Positions 7,300 through 14,776 of a DNA stretch of 64,000 bases are shown in pieces. The notes below the pieces were generated by a model. That model did no database searches. It was given only the letters and a program-made list of their open reading frames with translations, and was not told the DNA's origin. A program made the translations under genes and the position numbers. Numbering within the stretch: position 1 is the first letter of the stretch; each line of letters begins with the position of its first letter. Source of the DNA: Methylibium sp035762065 (GTDB lineage: Bacteria > Pseudomonadota > Gammaproteobacteria > Burkholderiales > Burkholderiaceae_C); the NCBI RefSeq assembly GCF_035762065.1, contig NZ_DASTPW010000020.1, forward strand, positions 1-64,000, read 5' to 3'.

Positions 7300-7959
7300 T
7301 CAGAAGAAGCCGGCCTTCTGCGCGCCGCCCATCGCGGCCTTGACCAGCTCGCCGACCTGCTCGGCCGCGTCGCCCGACGGCGCGCTGGTGTTCGCGGTCC
7401 ACATCAGCCGGCCCGAGGCCACGTCGGTCAGCAGCGTGTTCGCGCCGTAGGAGGTGTTCACGCGGCTGCCGCCGATCGGCAGGCTGAAGCCGACGCCACC
7501 GCCGACGCCGACGCGGCCGCCGCCGAAGCCGCCCAGCCCGATGCCGACCGACGGCCCCGGCTGCACCGTGCGCGCCGCCGGCCCGACCGAGGCGAGCAGC
7601 ACCGCCCTCGCCTGCGCGTCGCGCGCGGCCGGCAGGTAGACGTCGGCGGTGCCGGCGCGGCCGGGCACCGGCTGCGGGCGCGTTTCGGCCGGGACGGCGG
7701 TCGCGCCCAGCGCCGCCGCTTCGGCCGCGAGCCGGTCCTGGCACTGGCGCGCCAGCGCCTCGTCCGGCGCCTCGCACACCACGTACAGGCGCGCGCCGCG
7801 CAGGCTCTGGCCGGCGAACTGCGGGTCGGTCCATTGCGTGTCCACCTGCGGCGACGCGCAAGCGCCGAGGAGCGCGAGCGCGGCGAGCGCGCCGGCGGTC
7901 TTCGCGGCACGGGACGAGCGGAACGAGCGGACGGGGAAGAAGGCGGCGGGCGATGGCAT
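7300..7959 (-). CDS. DUF4136-type lipoprotein
   Basis: A 219-aa outer-envelope lipoprotein on the minus strand. I chose the ATG at 7959 because GAAAGG lies upstream at good spacing and it gives a normal lipoprotein signal; a frame extension to 8001 adds an implausible N-terminus. The lipobox is LLGAC, near residue 34. The mature protein has a VDTQW start, an internal Gly-rich stretch (about residues 133-160, GIGLGGFGGGRVGVGGGVGF) and the ANTLLTDVASGRLMWTA motif seen in DUF4136 proteins, which report lipoproteins of unknown role. It converges with the aminotransferase gene. Confidence 0.8.
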   Translation of the reverse strand: MPSPAAFFPVRSFRSSRAAKTAGALAALALLGACASPQVDTQWTDPQFAGQSLRGARLYVVCEAPDEALARQCQDRLAAEAAALGATAVPAETRPQPVPGRAGTADVYLPAARDAQARAVLLASVGPAARTVQPGPSVGIGLGGFGGGRVGVGGGVGFSLPIGGSRVNTSYGANTLLTDVASGRLMWTANTSAPSGDAAEQVGELVKAAMGGAQKAGFF

Positions 7960-8123
7960 GGCGGCAGGCCTTTCGAGGTGGGGATCGCGAGGCCGCGGCA
8001 CGCAGGCCGCGAAACCAGCTTAACGGCTGGGCCCGCCGCCGCGGCGACGGCGCTGTAGGACGCGGGCGCGAACTGGCGCCGTCCCGACGCGAACGCGCGG
8101 TGCTCTTGGTAGGCTCCGGGCCC

Positions 8124-8717
8124 ATGTGGCTGTGTCACGACTGCGATGCCCTGCAGCACGAGGTGCCGCTGCAGGCGCACGGCAGCGCGCGCTGCTGGCG
8201 CTGCGCCGCGGTGCTGCGCCAGCCGGTCCCGCGCGCGCTCGACCGCAGCCTCGCGCTGGCCGTAACCTCCGCGGTGCTGTTCCTGATCGCCCAGGGCTTC
8301 ACGCTGGTTCAGTTCGACATGCAAGGCCAGCGCCACGCAACCAGCCTCGCCGGCGCGGTATGGACGCTGTGGGAGCAGGACGCGCGGCTGCTCGCCGCGC
8401 TCGTCTCGCTGACCACGCAAGTGCTGCCGGCGCTGCAGATCGGCGCGCTGCTTTGGGTGCTGGCGCCGCTGGTGCAAAGGCGCGCGCCGCCGTTCGGCGC
8501 CACCGTGCTGCGGCTGATCGGCAAGCTGATGCCCTGGGGCATGGTCGAGGTCTTCGTGCTCGGCACGCTGGTCGCGCTGGGCAAGCTGCACAGCCTGGGC
8601 ACGGTGGTGCCCGGGCCGGGCCTGTGGGCCTTCGGCGCCCTGATCTTCGCGTTCGCCGCGGCGGTCTCCAGCTTCGATACGCAAGCCGCCTGGCAGCGCC
8701 TCGAGGCCGTGCGATGA
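8124..8717 (+). CDS. pqiA: PqiA domain protein, first half
   Basis: Single PqiA domain, 197 aa, beginning MWLCHDCDALQ. An N-terminal zinc-ribbon-like pair (CHDC near residues 4-7 and CWRC near residues 26-29) precedes four predicted membrane helices, the layout of one half of E. coli PqiA. PqiA is the inner-membrane component of the PqiABC intermembrane lipid-transport system. E. coli has both halves on one chain; here the two halves are separate genes joined by an ATGA overlap at 8714-8717. Starts further upstream in the same frame run into the neighbouring gene's promoter region and lack the conserved Cys-first N-terminus. Confidence 0.9.
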   Translation: MWLCHDCDALQHEVPLQAHGSARCWRCAAVLRQPVPRALDRSLALAVTSAVLFLIAQGFTLVQFDMQGQRHATSLAGAVWTLWEQDARLLAALVSLTTQVLPALQIGALLWVLAPLVQRRAPPFGATVLRLIGKLMPWGMVEVFVLGTLVALGKLHSLGTVVPGPGLWAFGALIFAFAAAVSSFDTQAAWQRLEAVR

Positions 8718-9379
8718 CGCCCGCGACCGGCGCGGCGCACGACCTGCTGCGCTGCGAGTCCTGCACGCTGGTCAGCCGCGCCGCTGCGGCGGCGCTGTGC
8801 TCCAGCTGCCCGCGCTGCGGGAGCGAGCTGCACCGGCGCAAGCCGGCCAGCCTCGCGCGCACCTGGGCCTTCCTGATCGCCGCGGCGCTGCTCTACCTGC
8901 CGGCCAACACGCTGCCGGTGATGCGTTCGAGCTCGCTGTTCGGCGCGCAGGACGACACCATCTGGTCCGGCATCGCCTTCCTCTGGGCCGACGGCTCCTG
9001 GGGCCTGGCCGCGCTCGTGTTCTTCGCGAGCATGGTGGTGCCGGTCGCGAAGCTGCTGGTGCTGGGCGGGCTCGCGCTTTCGGTGCAGCTCGGCATGCGG
9101 CGTGCGCTGCTCGCGCGCACGCGGCTGTTCCGGGTCATCGAGAGCGTCGGCCGCTGGTCGATGCTCGACATCTACGTCGTCACGCTGCTGGTCGGCCTGG
9201 TGCAGCTGCGCTCGGTCGCCTCCATCGAGGCCGGCCCGGGCGCGCTCGCCTTCGGCGCGGTCGTGGTGCTGACGATGCTGGCCTCGCTGAGCTTCGATGC
9301 GCGGCTGATCTGGGACGCCGCCGAAGCCGGGCAGCGGCCCGCGCGCGCGCCGCTGCCCGAGGCCCCGCCGAGCCGATGA
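8714..9379 (+). CDS. pqiA: PqiA domain protein, second half
   Basis: Second PqiA domain, 221 aa, starting at the ATG that overlaps the previous stop. It has its own zinc-ribbon (CESC at about residues 13-16 and CPRC near residues 32-35) followed by YLPANTLPVM, a hallmark of PqiA-family membrane domains, and four predicted helices. The VESVGRWSMLDIYVVTLLV-like segment (here IESVGRWSMLDIYV) is another family signature. It presumably pairs with the first PqiA half to form the complete inner-membrane component. The stop overlaps the PqiB start by ATGA (9376-9379), so all four pqi genes are translationally coupled. Confidence 0.92.
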   Translation: MTPATGAAHDLLRCESCTLVSRAAAAALCSSCPRCGSELHRRKPASLARTWAFLIAAALLYLPANTLPVMRSSSLFGAQDDTIWSGIAFLWADGSWGLAALVFFASMVVPVAKLLVLGGLALSVQLGMRRALLARTRLFRVIESVGRWSMLDIYVVTLLVGLVQLRSVASIEAGPGALAFGAVVVLTMLASLSFDARLIWDAAEAGQRPARAPLPEAPPSR

Positions 9380-11046
9380 GCGCCGCGCCGCCCGACGACG
9401 ACCAACTGCCGCGTGCGATCGCCACGCCGCGGCGCCGCCGCAGCGCCTACGCGGTCTGGCTGATCCCGCTGGTCGCGGCGCTGATCGGCCTGACGCTCGC
9501 GGTGCGCAGCTTCCTCGCCAGCGGCCCGACGATCAGCATCGTCTTCAAGACCGCCGAGGGCCTGGAAGCCGGCAAGACCAAGATCAAATACAAAAACGTC
9601 GACATCGGCGACGTGCGTTCGGTGACGCTGTCGGAGGAAGGCGAAGGCGTCGTCGTCACCGCCGAGATGGCCAAGGCCGCCGACAAGCTGCTGGTCGAGG
9701 ACACGCGCTTCTGGGTCGAGCGCGCGCGCTTCGCTGGCGGCGGCCTCACCGGCATCTCGACGCTGCTGTCGGGCGCCTACATCGGCATCGACGCCGGCAA
9801 GTCGGCCGACGGCCGGCGCAATTTCACCGGCCTGGACACGCCGCCTTCCGTCACCACCGACGAGCCCGGCCGCGAGTTCGTGCTGCGCGCCACCGACCTC
9901 GGCTCGATCGACATCGGCTCGCCGGTCTACTTCCGCCGCGTGCCGGTCGGCAAGGTCACGGCGACGCAGCTCGACGCCGACGGCGGCGGCGTCACGCTGA
10001 GGGTCTTCGTCGCCGCGCCGAACGAGAAGCTGGTGACCGAGAACACGCGCTTCTGGCATGCGAGCGGGCTCGACGTGAACGTCGATGCCGGCGGCATCAA
10101 GCTGCAGACGCAGTCGGTGCTGTCGATCCTGCTCGGCGGCATCGCGTTCGCGACGCCGGAGGCGCTCGCCGCGCAGCCGAAGGAAGCCGCGGCCGGTCGC
10201 AGCTTCCGGCTGTTCGACAACCAGGCGGTCGCGATGAAGCGCAGCGACGCGGAGGTCACCAACCTGGTCGCCTACTTCAGCGATTCGCTGCGCGGGCTGG
10301 AGCCGGGCGCGCAGGTCGATTTCCGCGGCGTCGTCGTCGGCGAGGTCACCGCGATCGACATCGAGTACGACCGCGACCGGCGCGAGTTCCGCTTCCCGGT
10401 GAGCTTCGTGCTGTACCGCGACCGGGTGCGCTCGAAGGTGAGCGCGGCGCTGCAGCGCGCGCAGGTCGATCCGACCGCGCTGCTCGAGCGCTCGATCGAC
10501 CGCGGCCTGCGCGCGCAGCTGCGCACCGGCAACCTCCTCTCGGGGCAGCGCTACGTCGCGCTCGACTTCTTCAAGAACGCGCCCGCTTTCAAGCAGGCGG
10601 CGGCCGAGGGCAGCGGCGCGCCGATCGAGATGCCGACGATGCCCGGAAGCCTGGAAGATCTGCAGGCTTCGATCACCAACATCGCCAAGCGCATCGAGAG
10701 CCTGCCGCTCGAGGAACTGGTCGCGGAGGTGCGGCGCACGATGCGCGGGCTCGAGACCACGCTGGCCAGCACCGACCGGCTGGTCAGGAGCCTCGACACG
10801 CAGGTCGGCGAGCTGGTGCCCGAGGTGCGCAGCGCGGTCGGCGAGGCGCGCCGCACGATGCGCTCGGCCGGCGAGCTGCTGGCCGACGACGCGCCGACGC
10901 CGCAGGCGCTGCGCGAAAGCCTGCGCGAGCTCGGCCGCGCCGCGCAATCGCTGCGCGAGCTGACCGACTACCTGCAGCGCCACCCCGAGTCGCTGCTGCG
11001 CGGCAAGCCGGCCGACGCGGCCGCCCCCACCGGAGACCAGCGATGA
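9376..11046 (+). CDS. pqiB: PqiB, MCE-domain intermembrane transport protein
   Basis: A 556-aa PqiB (E. coli PqiB is of similar length). A cytoplasmic Arg-rich start (RRRRSAY) leads into one membrane helix (about residues 24-45). Three MCE domains follow, seen by repeated openings such as SIVFKTAEGLEAGKTKIKYKNVDIG, FVLRATDLGSIDIGSPVYFRRVPVG and the third after VTNLVAYFSDSLRGLEPGAQVDFRG. The C-terminus is a long helical region with hydrophobic heptads that in E. coli forms the needle spanning the periplasm. Acts with PqiA and PqiC in lipid movement between membranes. Overlaps pqiC by ATGA. Confidence 0.94.
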   Translation: MSAAPPDDDQLPRAIATPRRRRSAYAVWLIPLVAALIGLTLAVRSFLASGPTISIVFKTAEGLEAGKTKIKYKNVDIGDVRSVTLSEEGEGVVVTAEMAKAADKLLVEDTRFWVERARFAGGGLTGISTLLSGAYIGIDAGKSADGRRNFTGLDTPPSVTTDEPGREFVLRATDLGSIDIGSPVYFRRVPVGKVTATQLDADGGGVTLRVFVAAPNEKLVTENTRFWHASGLDVNVDAGGIKLQTQSVLSILLGGIAFATPEALAAQPKEAAAGRSFRLFDNQAVAMKRSDAEVTNLVAYFSDSLRGLEPGAQVDFRGVVVGEVTAIDIEYDRDRREFRFPVSFVLYRDRVRSKVSAALQRAQVDPTALLERSIDRGLRAQLRTGNLLSGQRYVALDFFKNAPAFKQAAAEGSGAPIEMPTMPGSLEDLQASITNIAKRIESLPLEELVAEVRRTMRGLETTLASTDRLVRSLDTQVGELVPEVRSAVGEARRTMRSAGELLADDAPTPQALRESLRELGRAAQSLRELTDYLQRHPESLLRGKPADAAAPTGDQR

Positions 11047-11678
11047 GCCCGCGCCGCGCCGCCCCGATCGCTGCGACGCTGCTCGCCGTGGCGCTGCTCG
11101 CCGCGGCCTGCGCCACCGCGCCGGCCGAGCGCTTCTACCGGCTGCCGCTGCCGCCGGCGGCAGCGCCGGGCGGGGCGAGCGCGAGCGCGAGCGCGACGGC
11201 GAAGCCGACCTCGATCGCCCTCGGCCGGGTGGGCCTGCCCGAGCTGTTCGACCGGCCGCAGCTCGTCACCGGCAGCACCGGCTCCGCGCAGGTGCAGATC
11301 TGGGAAGGCCAGCGCTGGGGCGAGCCGCTGCGCGAAGGGATCGGCCGCGCGCTGGCGGCGCGGCTCGCGGTCGAGCTGGCGCCGGCGCAGGTGCTGGCCG
11401 CGCCGCTGGTCGGCAGCGGCGATCCGGGCTGGCGCGTCAGCGTCAACCTGCTGCGCTTCGACGGCGAGCTCGGCCGGGGTGTCGAGCACGAGTGGCAGTG
11501 GACGCTGCGTCGGGTGGCCGACGGCCAGCAGCGTTCGGGCCGCGGTGGCGCGCGCGTGCCGGCGACGGGGCCGGGGCACGACGCGCTGGTCGCCGCGCAC
11601 GGCGTGGCGCTCGATGGCCTGGCGCGCGAACTGGCACAGGCGCTGAACGATCTGGCCGGCAGCCCGGCGCCGCAGTGA
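11043..11678 (+). CDS. pqiC: PqiC-type outer-membrane lipoprotein
   Basis: A 211-aa ABC-transport auxiliary lipoprotein (PqiC/YmbA, formerly DUF330) coupled to pqiB by an ATGA overlap. The signal peptide ends in a lipobox AAAC near residue 23. The mature protein begins with RFYRLPLPP and contains the family core ALGRVGLPELFDRPQLVTG and QRWGEPLREGIGRALAARL. In E. coli PqiC is anchored in the outer membrane and docks to the tip of the PqiB needle. The presence of all pqi components in one coupled operon supports the assignment. Confidence 0.9.
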   Translation: MSPRRAAPIAATLLAVALLAAACATAPAERFYRLPLPPAAAPGGASASASATAKPTSIALGRVGLPELFDRPQLVTGSTGSAQVQIWEGQRWGEPLREGIGRALAARLAVELAPAQVLAAPLVGSGDPGWRVSVNLLRFDGELGRGVEHEWQWTLRRVADGQQRSGRGGARVPATGPGHDALVAAHGVALDGLARELAQALNDLAGSPAPQ

Positions 11679-11719
11679 GTGGCAGCGGCCGTCAGCCCAT
11701 GGCCGCGGCGCGCTTCGGC

Positions 11720-12034
11720 TCAGTGCGCTTCGCCGAAGAACAGCCGGAACACCTCGGGCTCGTGCACCTCGCGGGTCTGCAGGCCGGCGAGCGGCTCGCA
11801 GAACGGCTCGGAGGGCGGCGTGAAGTCGAGGTCCGCGGGCATCGTCTCGACCCAGACCGGCGCGCCGATCGCCTCGGCGCGCGCCGGCGAAGGCCGCTCG
11901 CCCAGCGTCACCAGCCGCTTCGTCAGCGAGTTGGCGAACGACGGCAGGTCTTCCCATTCGATCGCGTCGGCGTGGCGCGCCATCGACGGCGACGGGCGGC
12001 TCACGGCGGAACGTTGGCTGGCGGTGATCGACAT
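11720..12034 (-). CDS. hypothetical protein
   Basis: A 104-residue soluble protein on the minus strand starting at the ATG at 12034 (MSITASQR). A start 39 bases further upstream is possible but gives a Cys/Arg-rich leader unlike the rest. The central part is acidic and aromatic (EWEDLPSFANSLTKRLVTLG, then APVWVETMPADLDF), and the end has EVFRLFFGEA. I recognise no named domain. It converges with pqiC and diverges from the SET gene, leaving 71 bases that should hold both promoters. Confidence 0.65.
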   Translation of the reverse strand: MSITASQRSAVSRPSPSMARHADAIEWEDLPSFANSLTKRLVTLGERPSPARAEAIGAPVWVETMPADLDFTPPSEPFCEPLAGLQTREVHEPEVFRLFFGEAH

Positions 12035-12105
12035 GGAAGGCTCTCTTGGGGCGCACCGGCAACAGGCCGGCATGTGACAAAGCTTATCGGCGCGCCGCCG
12101 GCCGC

Positions 12106-12600
12106 ATGGACATGAAAAGAGGGGCTCAAGCCGGCCAGTTTGCTGCCGAGGGCGCGAGCGCGCGGCCGCGCGGCGCGCCTGCCGATCCGCAGAAGTTCGC
12201 GCTCGAAGTGCGCGCCAGCGCGATCGCCGGCTTCGGCGCCTTCGCCGCGGAGCCGATCCCCGCGCGCCGCAAGATCGGCGAGCTGCGCGGCGAGCCGATC
12301 AGCGTGCGTGAGGCGCGCCGGCGCGCGAAGGCGCTGGCGCGGCAAGGCGCGGCGATCATGATCGTCGAGGTGTCCGAGCGCCGCGCGATCGATGCGGCCG
12401 CATCCACCGACGCGCTGCGCTACACCAACCACCGCTGCGCGCCGAATGCCAGCCTGCGCATCCGCCAGGGCCGCGTCGAGTTCTATGCGCTGCGCGACAT
12501 CGCCGCCGGCGAGGAGATCACCGCCGACTACGGCGAGACCCACCACGACGGCAAGCTCGCCTGCCGCTGCGGCGCGGCGAACTGCCGCGGGGCGATCTAG
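12106..12600 (+). CDS. SET domain protein (short)
   Basis: A 164-residue SET-domain protein; starts at 12106 or 12112 are near equivalent. SET motifs are in order: AIAGFGAFAAEPIPA at the beginning (the GxG-like SAM region), a central helical insert, RYTNHRCAPNASL (the NHSC-like motif that contacts SAM and substrate lysine), and EEITADYGE. A post-SET-like Cys cluster follows (CRCGAANCRG). The family transfers methyl groups from S-adenosylmethionine to lysines. Bacterial targets are mostly unknown. A longer paralogue lies at 17503-18180. In this copy the NHSC serine is replaced by Arg, within the normal variability of bacterial SET proteins. Confidence 0.85.
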   Translation: MDMKRGAQAGQFAAEGASARPRGAPADPQKFALEVRASAIAGFGAFAAEPIPARRKIGELRGEPISVREARRRAKALARQGAAIMIVEVSERRAIDAAASTDALRYTNHRCAPNASLRIRQGRVEFYALRDIAAGEEITADYGETHHDGKLACRCGAANCRGAI

Positions 12601-12731
12601 CCCGGCTTCAACCGGCGCGGCGCGCGCCGTGCCCAGCGCGCGCGCGCCAGCGCGACGAACTCGATCGCGCCCCACAGCGCGGCGGCCCCGATCGCGAACG
12701 CGGGGCGGGTCATCGACGGGCGCAGGTTCAT
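12597..12731 (-). CDS. 44-residue single-helix membrane peptide
   Basis: A short minus-strand reading frame from ATG 12731 to TAG at 12597-12599, overlapping the SET stop by four bases. GGAAGG lies eight bases ahead of the ATG, a strong ribosome binding site. The peptide has a short polar N-terminus (MNLRPSMTRP), one hydrophobic segment (AFAIGAAALWGAIEFVALA) and a strongly basic tail ending RRLKPG, the topology of a small inner-membrane protein with its C-terminus in the cytoplasm. It explains the otherwise empty 300-base gap. I recall similar short WGxxEFxAL peptides in relatives, but this is from memory and unverified. Confidence 0.55.
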   Translation of the reverse strand: MNLRPSMTRPAFAIGAAALWGAIEFVALARARWARRAPRRLKPG

Positions 12732-12899
12732 GACGATCGCCTTCCGGGCAGTGAGCCACCGAAGCTAGCGGACGCGCGTGACGCTTCGATGGCAAAGGCC
12801 CGCGCGTGGCTTGCCGCACCGGCGTGCCACGCGCGCCGCTAAGCTCGCGCGCCCGGCGCGTACGCGGGTCCACGAACCACGACGGAGTCGCGCAAGACC

Positions 12900-13904
12900 G
12901 TGCTCGCAGAGATCGCCGAGCTGCAACGCCTGATCGAGCAGGCCGGCATGCGCGCCGAGGCGCGGGTGCTGTGCGAGGTCGAAGCGCGCGGCGAGCGCTA
13001 CCCGGTGCATGCGGTCGCCCTCGGCAACCCCGACCCGGCGGCGCCGGCGGTCGGCTACTTCGGCGGCGTGCACGGGCTCGAACGCATCGGCGCCGAGGTG
13101 GTGCTCGGCTACCTCGGCAACGTCGTCGCCAGGCTGGCCTGGGACACGCTGCTGCACCGCCAGCTCGAAGCGATGCGGCTGGTGTTCATGCCGCTGGTCA
13201 ACCCGGCCGGGCTCGCGCTCGGCACGCGCGCGAACGCGCAGGGCGTCGACCTGATGCGCAACGCGCCGGTCGAGGCGAACGAGTCGGTGCCGTGGCTGAT
13301 CGGCGGCCAGCGGGTGTCTGCCGCGCTGCCCTGGTACCGCGGCGAGCGCGGCGCGCCAATGCAGCCCGAGGCGCGGGCGCTGTGCGAGCTGGTGCAACGC
13401 GAGCTGCTGCCGCGGCCGTTCGCGATCGCGGTCGATTGCCACTCCGGCTTCGGCCTGCACGACCGCCTGTGGTTTCCGTTTGCGCACACCGCGCGGCCGA
13501 TCGAGCACCTGGCCGAGCTGCATGCGCTGGCCGAGCTGCTCGACCAGGCGCAGGCGCACCACCGCTACGTTTTCGAGCCGCAGAGCCGCCAGTACCTGAC
13601 GCACGGCGACCTGTGGGACCACCTCTATCTCGCGTCGGACCCCGCGCGCGTCTTCCTGCCGCTGACGCTGGAGATGGGCTCGTGGCTGTGGGTCAAGAAG
13701 AACCCGCGCCAGCTGTTCAGCCGCCACGGCATCTTCAATCCGCTGATCCGCCACCGGCAGCAGCGGGTGCTGCGCCGGCATGTCGCCTGGCTCGATTTCA
13801 TCGGCCGCGCCGCCTGCGGCCACGCCGGCTGGACGCCGCGCGGCGACGCCCGCATCGCGCACCGCGAGCGCGCGCTCGACCGCTGGTACCGGCAGCGGCC
13901 GTGA
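12900..13904 (+). CDS. M14-family zinc carboxypeptidase-like protein
   Basis: A 334-aa protein with a GTG start. The zinc-ligand motif HGLE is at His58-Glu61 (in GGVHGLERIG), the third ligand is His181 in DCHSGFG, and the catalytic-type Glu is Glu258 in LTLEMGSW, the order and spacing of M14 metallocarboxypeptidases/deacylases. No signal peptide is visible, so it should be cytoplasmic. M14 proteins of this bacterial type cleave C-terminal amino acids or deacylate small molecules; substrate is unknown. It overlaps the hydrolase gene by GTGA (13901-13904), so the two are an operon. Confidence 0.83.
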   Translation: MLAEIAELQRLIEQAGMRAEARVLCEVEARGERYPVHAVALGNPDPAAPAVGYFGGVHGLERIGAEVVLGYLGNVVARLAWDTLLHRQLEAMRLVFMPLVNPAGLALGTRANAQGVDLMRNAPVEANESVPWLIGGQRVSAALPWYRGERGAPMQPEARALCELVQRELLPRPFAIAVDCHSGFGLHDRLWFPFAHTARPIEHLAELHALAELLDQAQAHHRYVFEPQSRQYLTHGDLWDHLYLASDPARVFLPLTLEMGSWLWVKKNPRQLFSRHGIFNPLIRHRQQRVLRRHVAWLDFIGRAACGHAGWTPRGDARIAHRERALDRWYRQRP

Positions 13905-14668
13905 GCGATCGCCGCGCGACGCGCTGGGTGCTGCTGCGCGGCCTGACGCGCGGCGCCGCGCACTGGGGCGACTTCGCGCAGCGGCTCGACGCCGCGCTGC
14001 CGCTGCCGGAGCCGGCGCTCGCGATCGACCTGCCGGGCAACGGCACGCGGCACCGCGAGCGCAGCCCGGCGCGCGTCGACGCGATGGTGGAGGCGCTGCG
14101 GGCCAGCCTGCACGCGGCGAAGGGGCGGCCGCCGTACCGCGTCGTCGCGATGTCGCTCGGCGCGATGGTCGCGATCGAATGGGCGCGGCGCCGGCCGGGC
14201 GAGATCGAGTCCGCCGCGCTGATCAACACCAGCCTGCGGCCCTTCAGCCCGCCGTGGCAGCGGCTGCGGCCGGCGGCCTTCGCGCGGCTGCTCGGCCTGC
14301 TGCTGCGAGGTGCCGACGCGCGGGCCTGGGAGCGCGCGATCCTCGCGCTGACAACGCGGCAGGCGCCGGCCGGCACGCTCGAACGCTGGATCGCGCTGCG
14401 CGAGGCGCAGCCGGTCGGCCGCGCCAACGCGCTGCGGCAGCTGCTCGCGGCAGCACGCTTTCGGGCGCCGACCGACGCGCCGGCGGCGCGCCTGCTGCTG
14501 CTCGCTTCGGCGCGCGACGCCCTCGTCGACCCGCGTTGCTCGCAGGCGCTGCAGGCGGCATGGCGGCTCGAAGCCGACCGCCGGCACGAGCACGCGGGCG
14601 CCGGCCACGATCTGCCGCTCGACGATGCGGCGTGGGTGATCGAGCGGCTGCGGGCGCTGGACCGGTGA
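13901..14668 (+). CDS. alpha/beta hydrolase
   Basis: A 255-aa alpha/beta-hydrolase-fold protein with GTG start overlapping the M14 peptidase stop. The nucleophile elbow is AMSLGAMVAIEWA (Ser in G-x-S-x-G-like context, here MSLGA), after LRGLTRGAAHWGDF as the oxyanion-side strand; RDALVDPRCS holds the likely catalytic Asp and GAGHDLPLDD the His. The substrate is unknown. Its downstream neighbour, 108 bases away, is the YopJ-type effector gene with its own promoter box, so it is probably not co-regulated with it. Confidence 0.8.
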   Translation: MSDRRATRWVLLRGLTRGAAHWGDFAQRLDAALPLPEPALAIDLPGNGTRHRERSPARVDAMVEALRASLHAAKGRPPYRVVAMSLGAMVAIEWARRRPGEIESAALINTSLRPFSPPWQRLRPAAFARLLGLLLRGADARAWERAILALTTRQAPAGTLERWIALREAQPVGRANALRQLLAAARFRAPTDAPAARLLLLASARDALVDPRCSQALQAAWRLEADRRHEHAGAGHDLPLDDAAWVIERLRALDR

Positions 14669-14687
14669 AGAAGCTCCGCGCAGCCGC

Positions 14688-14712
14688 TTCGCCCGACGGC
14701 ACCTCGCTTCGC
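14688..14712 (+). promoter_or_regulatory. perfect PIP box / hrpII-type box
   Basis: TTCGC at 14688-14692 and TTCGC at 14708-14712 are separated by exactly 15 bases: the perfect plant-inducible-promoter consensus TTCGC-N15-TTCGC recognised by HrpX in Xanthomonas and Acidovorax, and also TTCG-N16-TTCG of the Ralstonia HrpB hrpII box. GAAAGT at 14743-14748, exactly 30 bases downstream, is one base off the YANNNT -10 usually found 30-32 bases after such boxes. It lies 64 bases upstream of the effector ATG. Confidence 0.75.
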
Positions 14713-14776
14713 CTCGACGCGCGGCCCCGGCAGCCGAACATCGAAAGTCGCGCCGAGTTCATTGGAGCGCGAGGCG

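Noticed and set aside
8126..9379. A 417-codon + frame starting inside the first PqiA half
   Set aside because: Its first part is out of frame with the first PqiA gene and reads as noise. Only the part from 8714 matches PqiA, so two separate genes are called.
14669..14776. TTCGC pairs as a routine coding-codon effect rather than a regulatory site
   Set aside because: TTCGC is common in this genome as Phe-Ala codons, but this pair is in non-coding DNA with exact N15 spacing just ahead of an effector-like gene, so the regulatory reading was kept; similar pairs inside genes were ignored.
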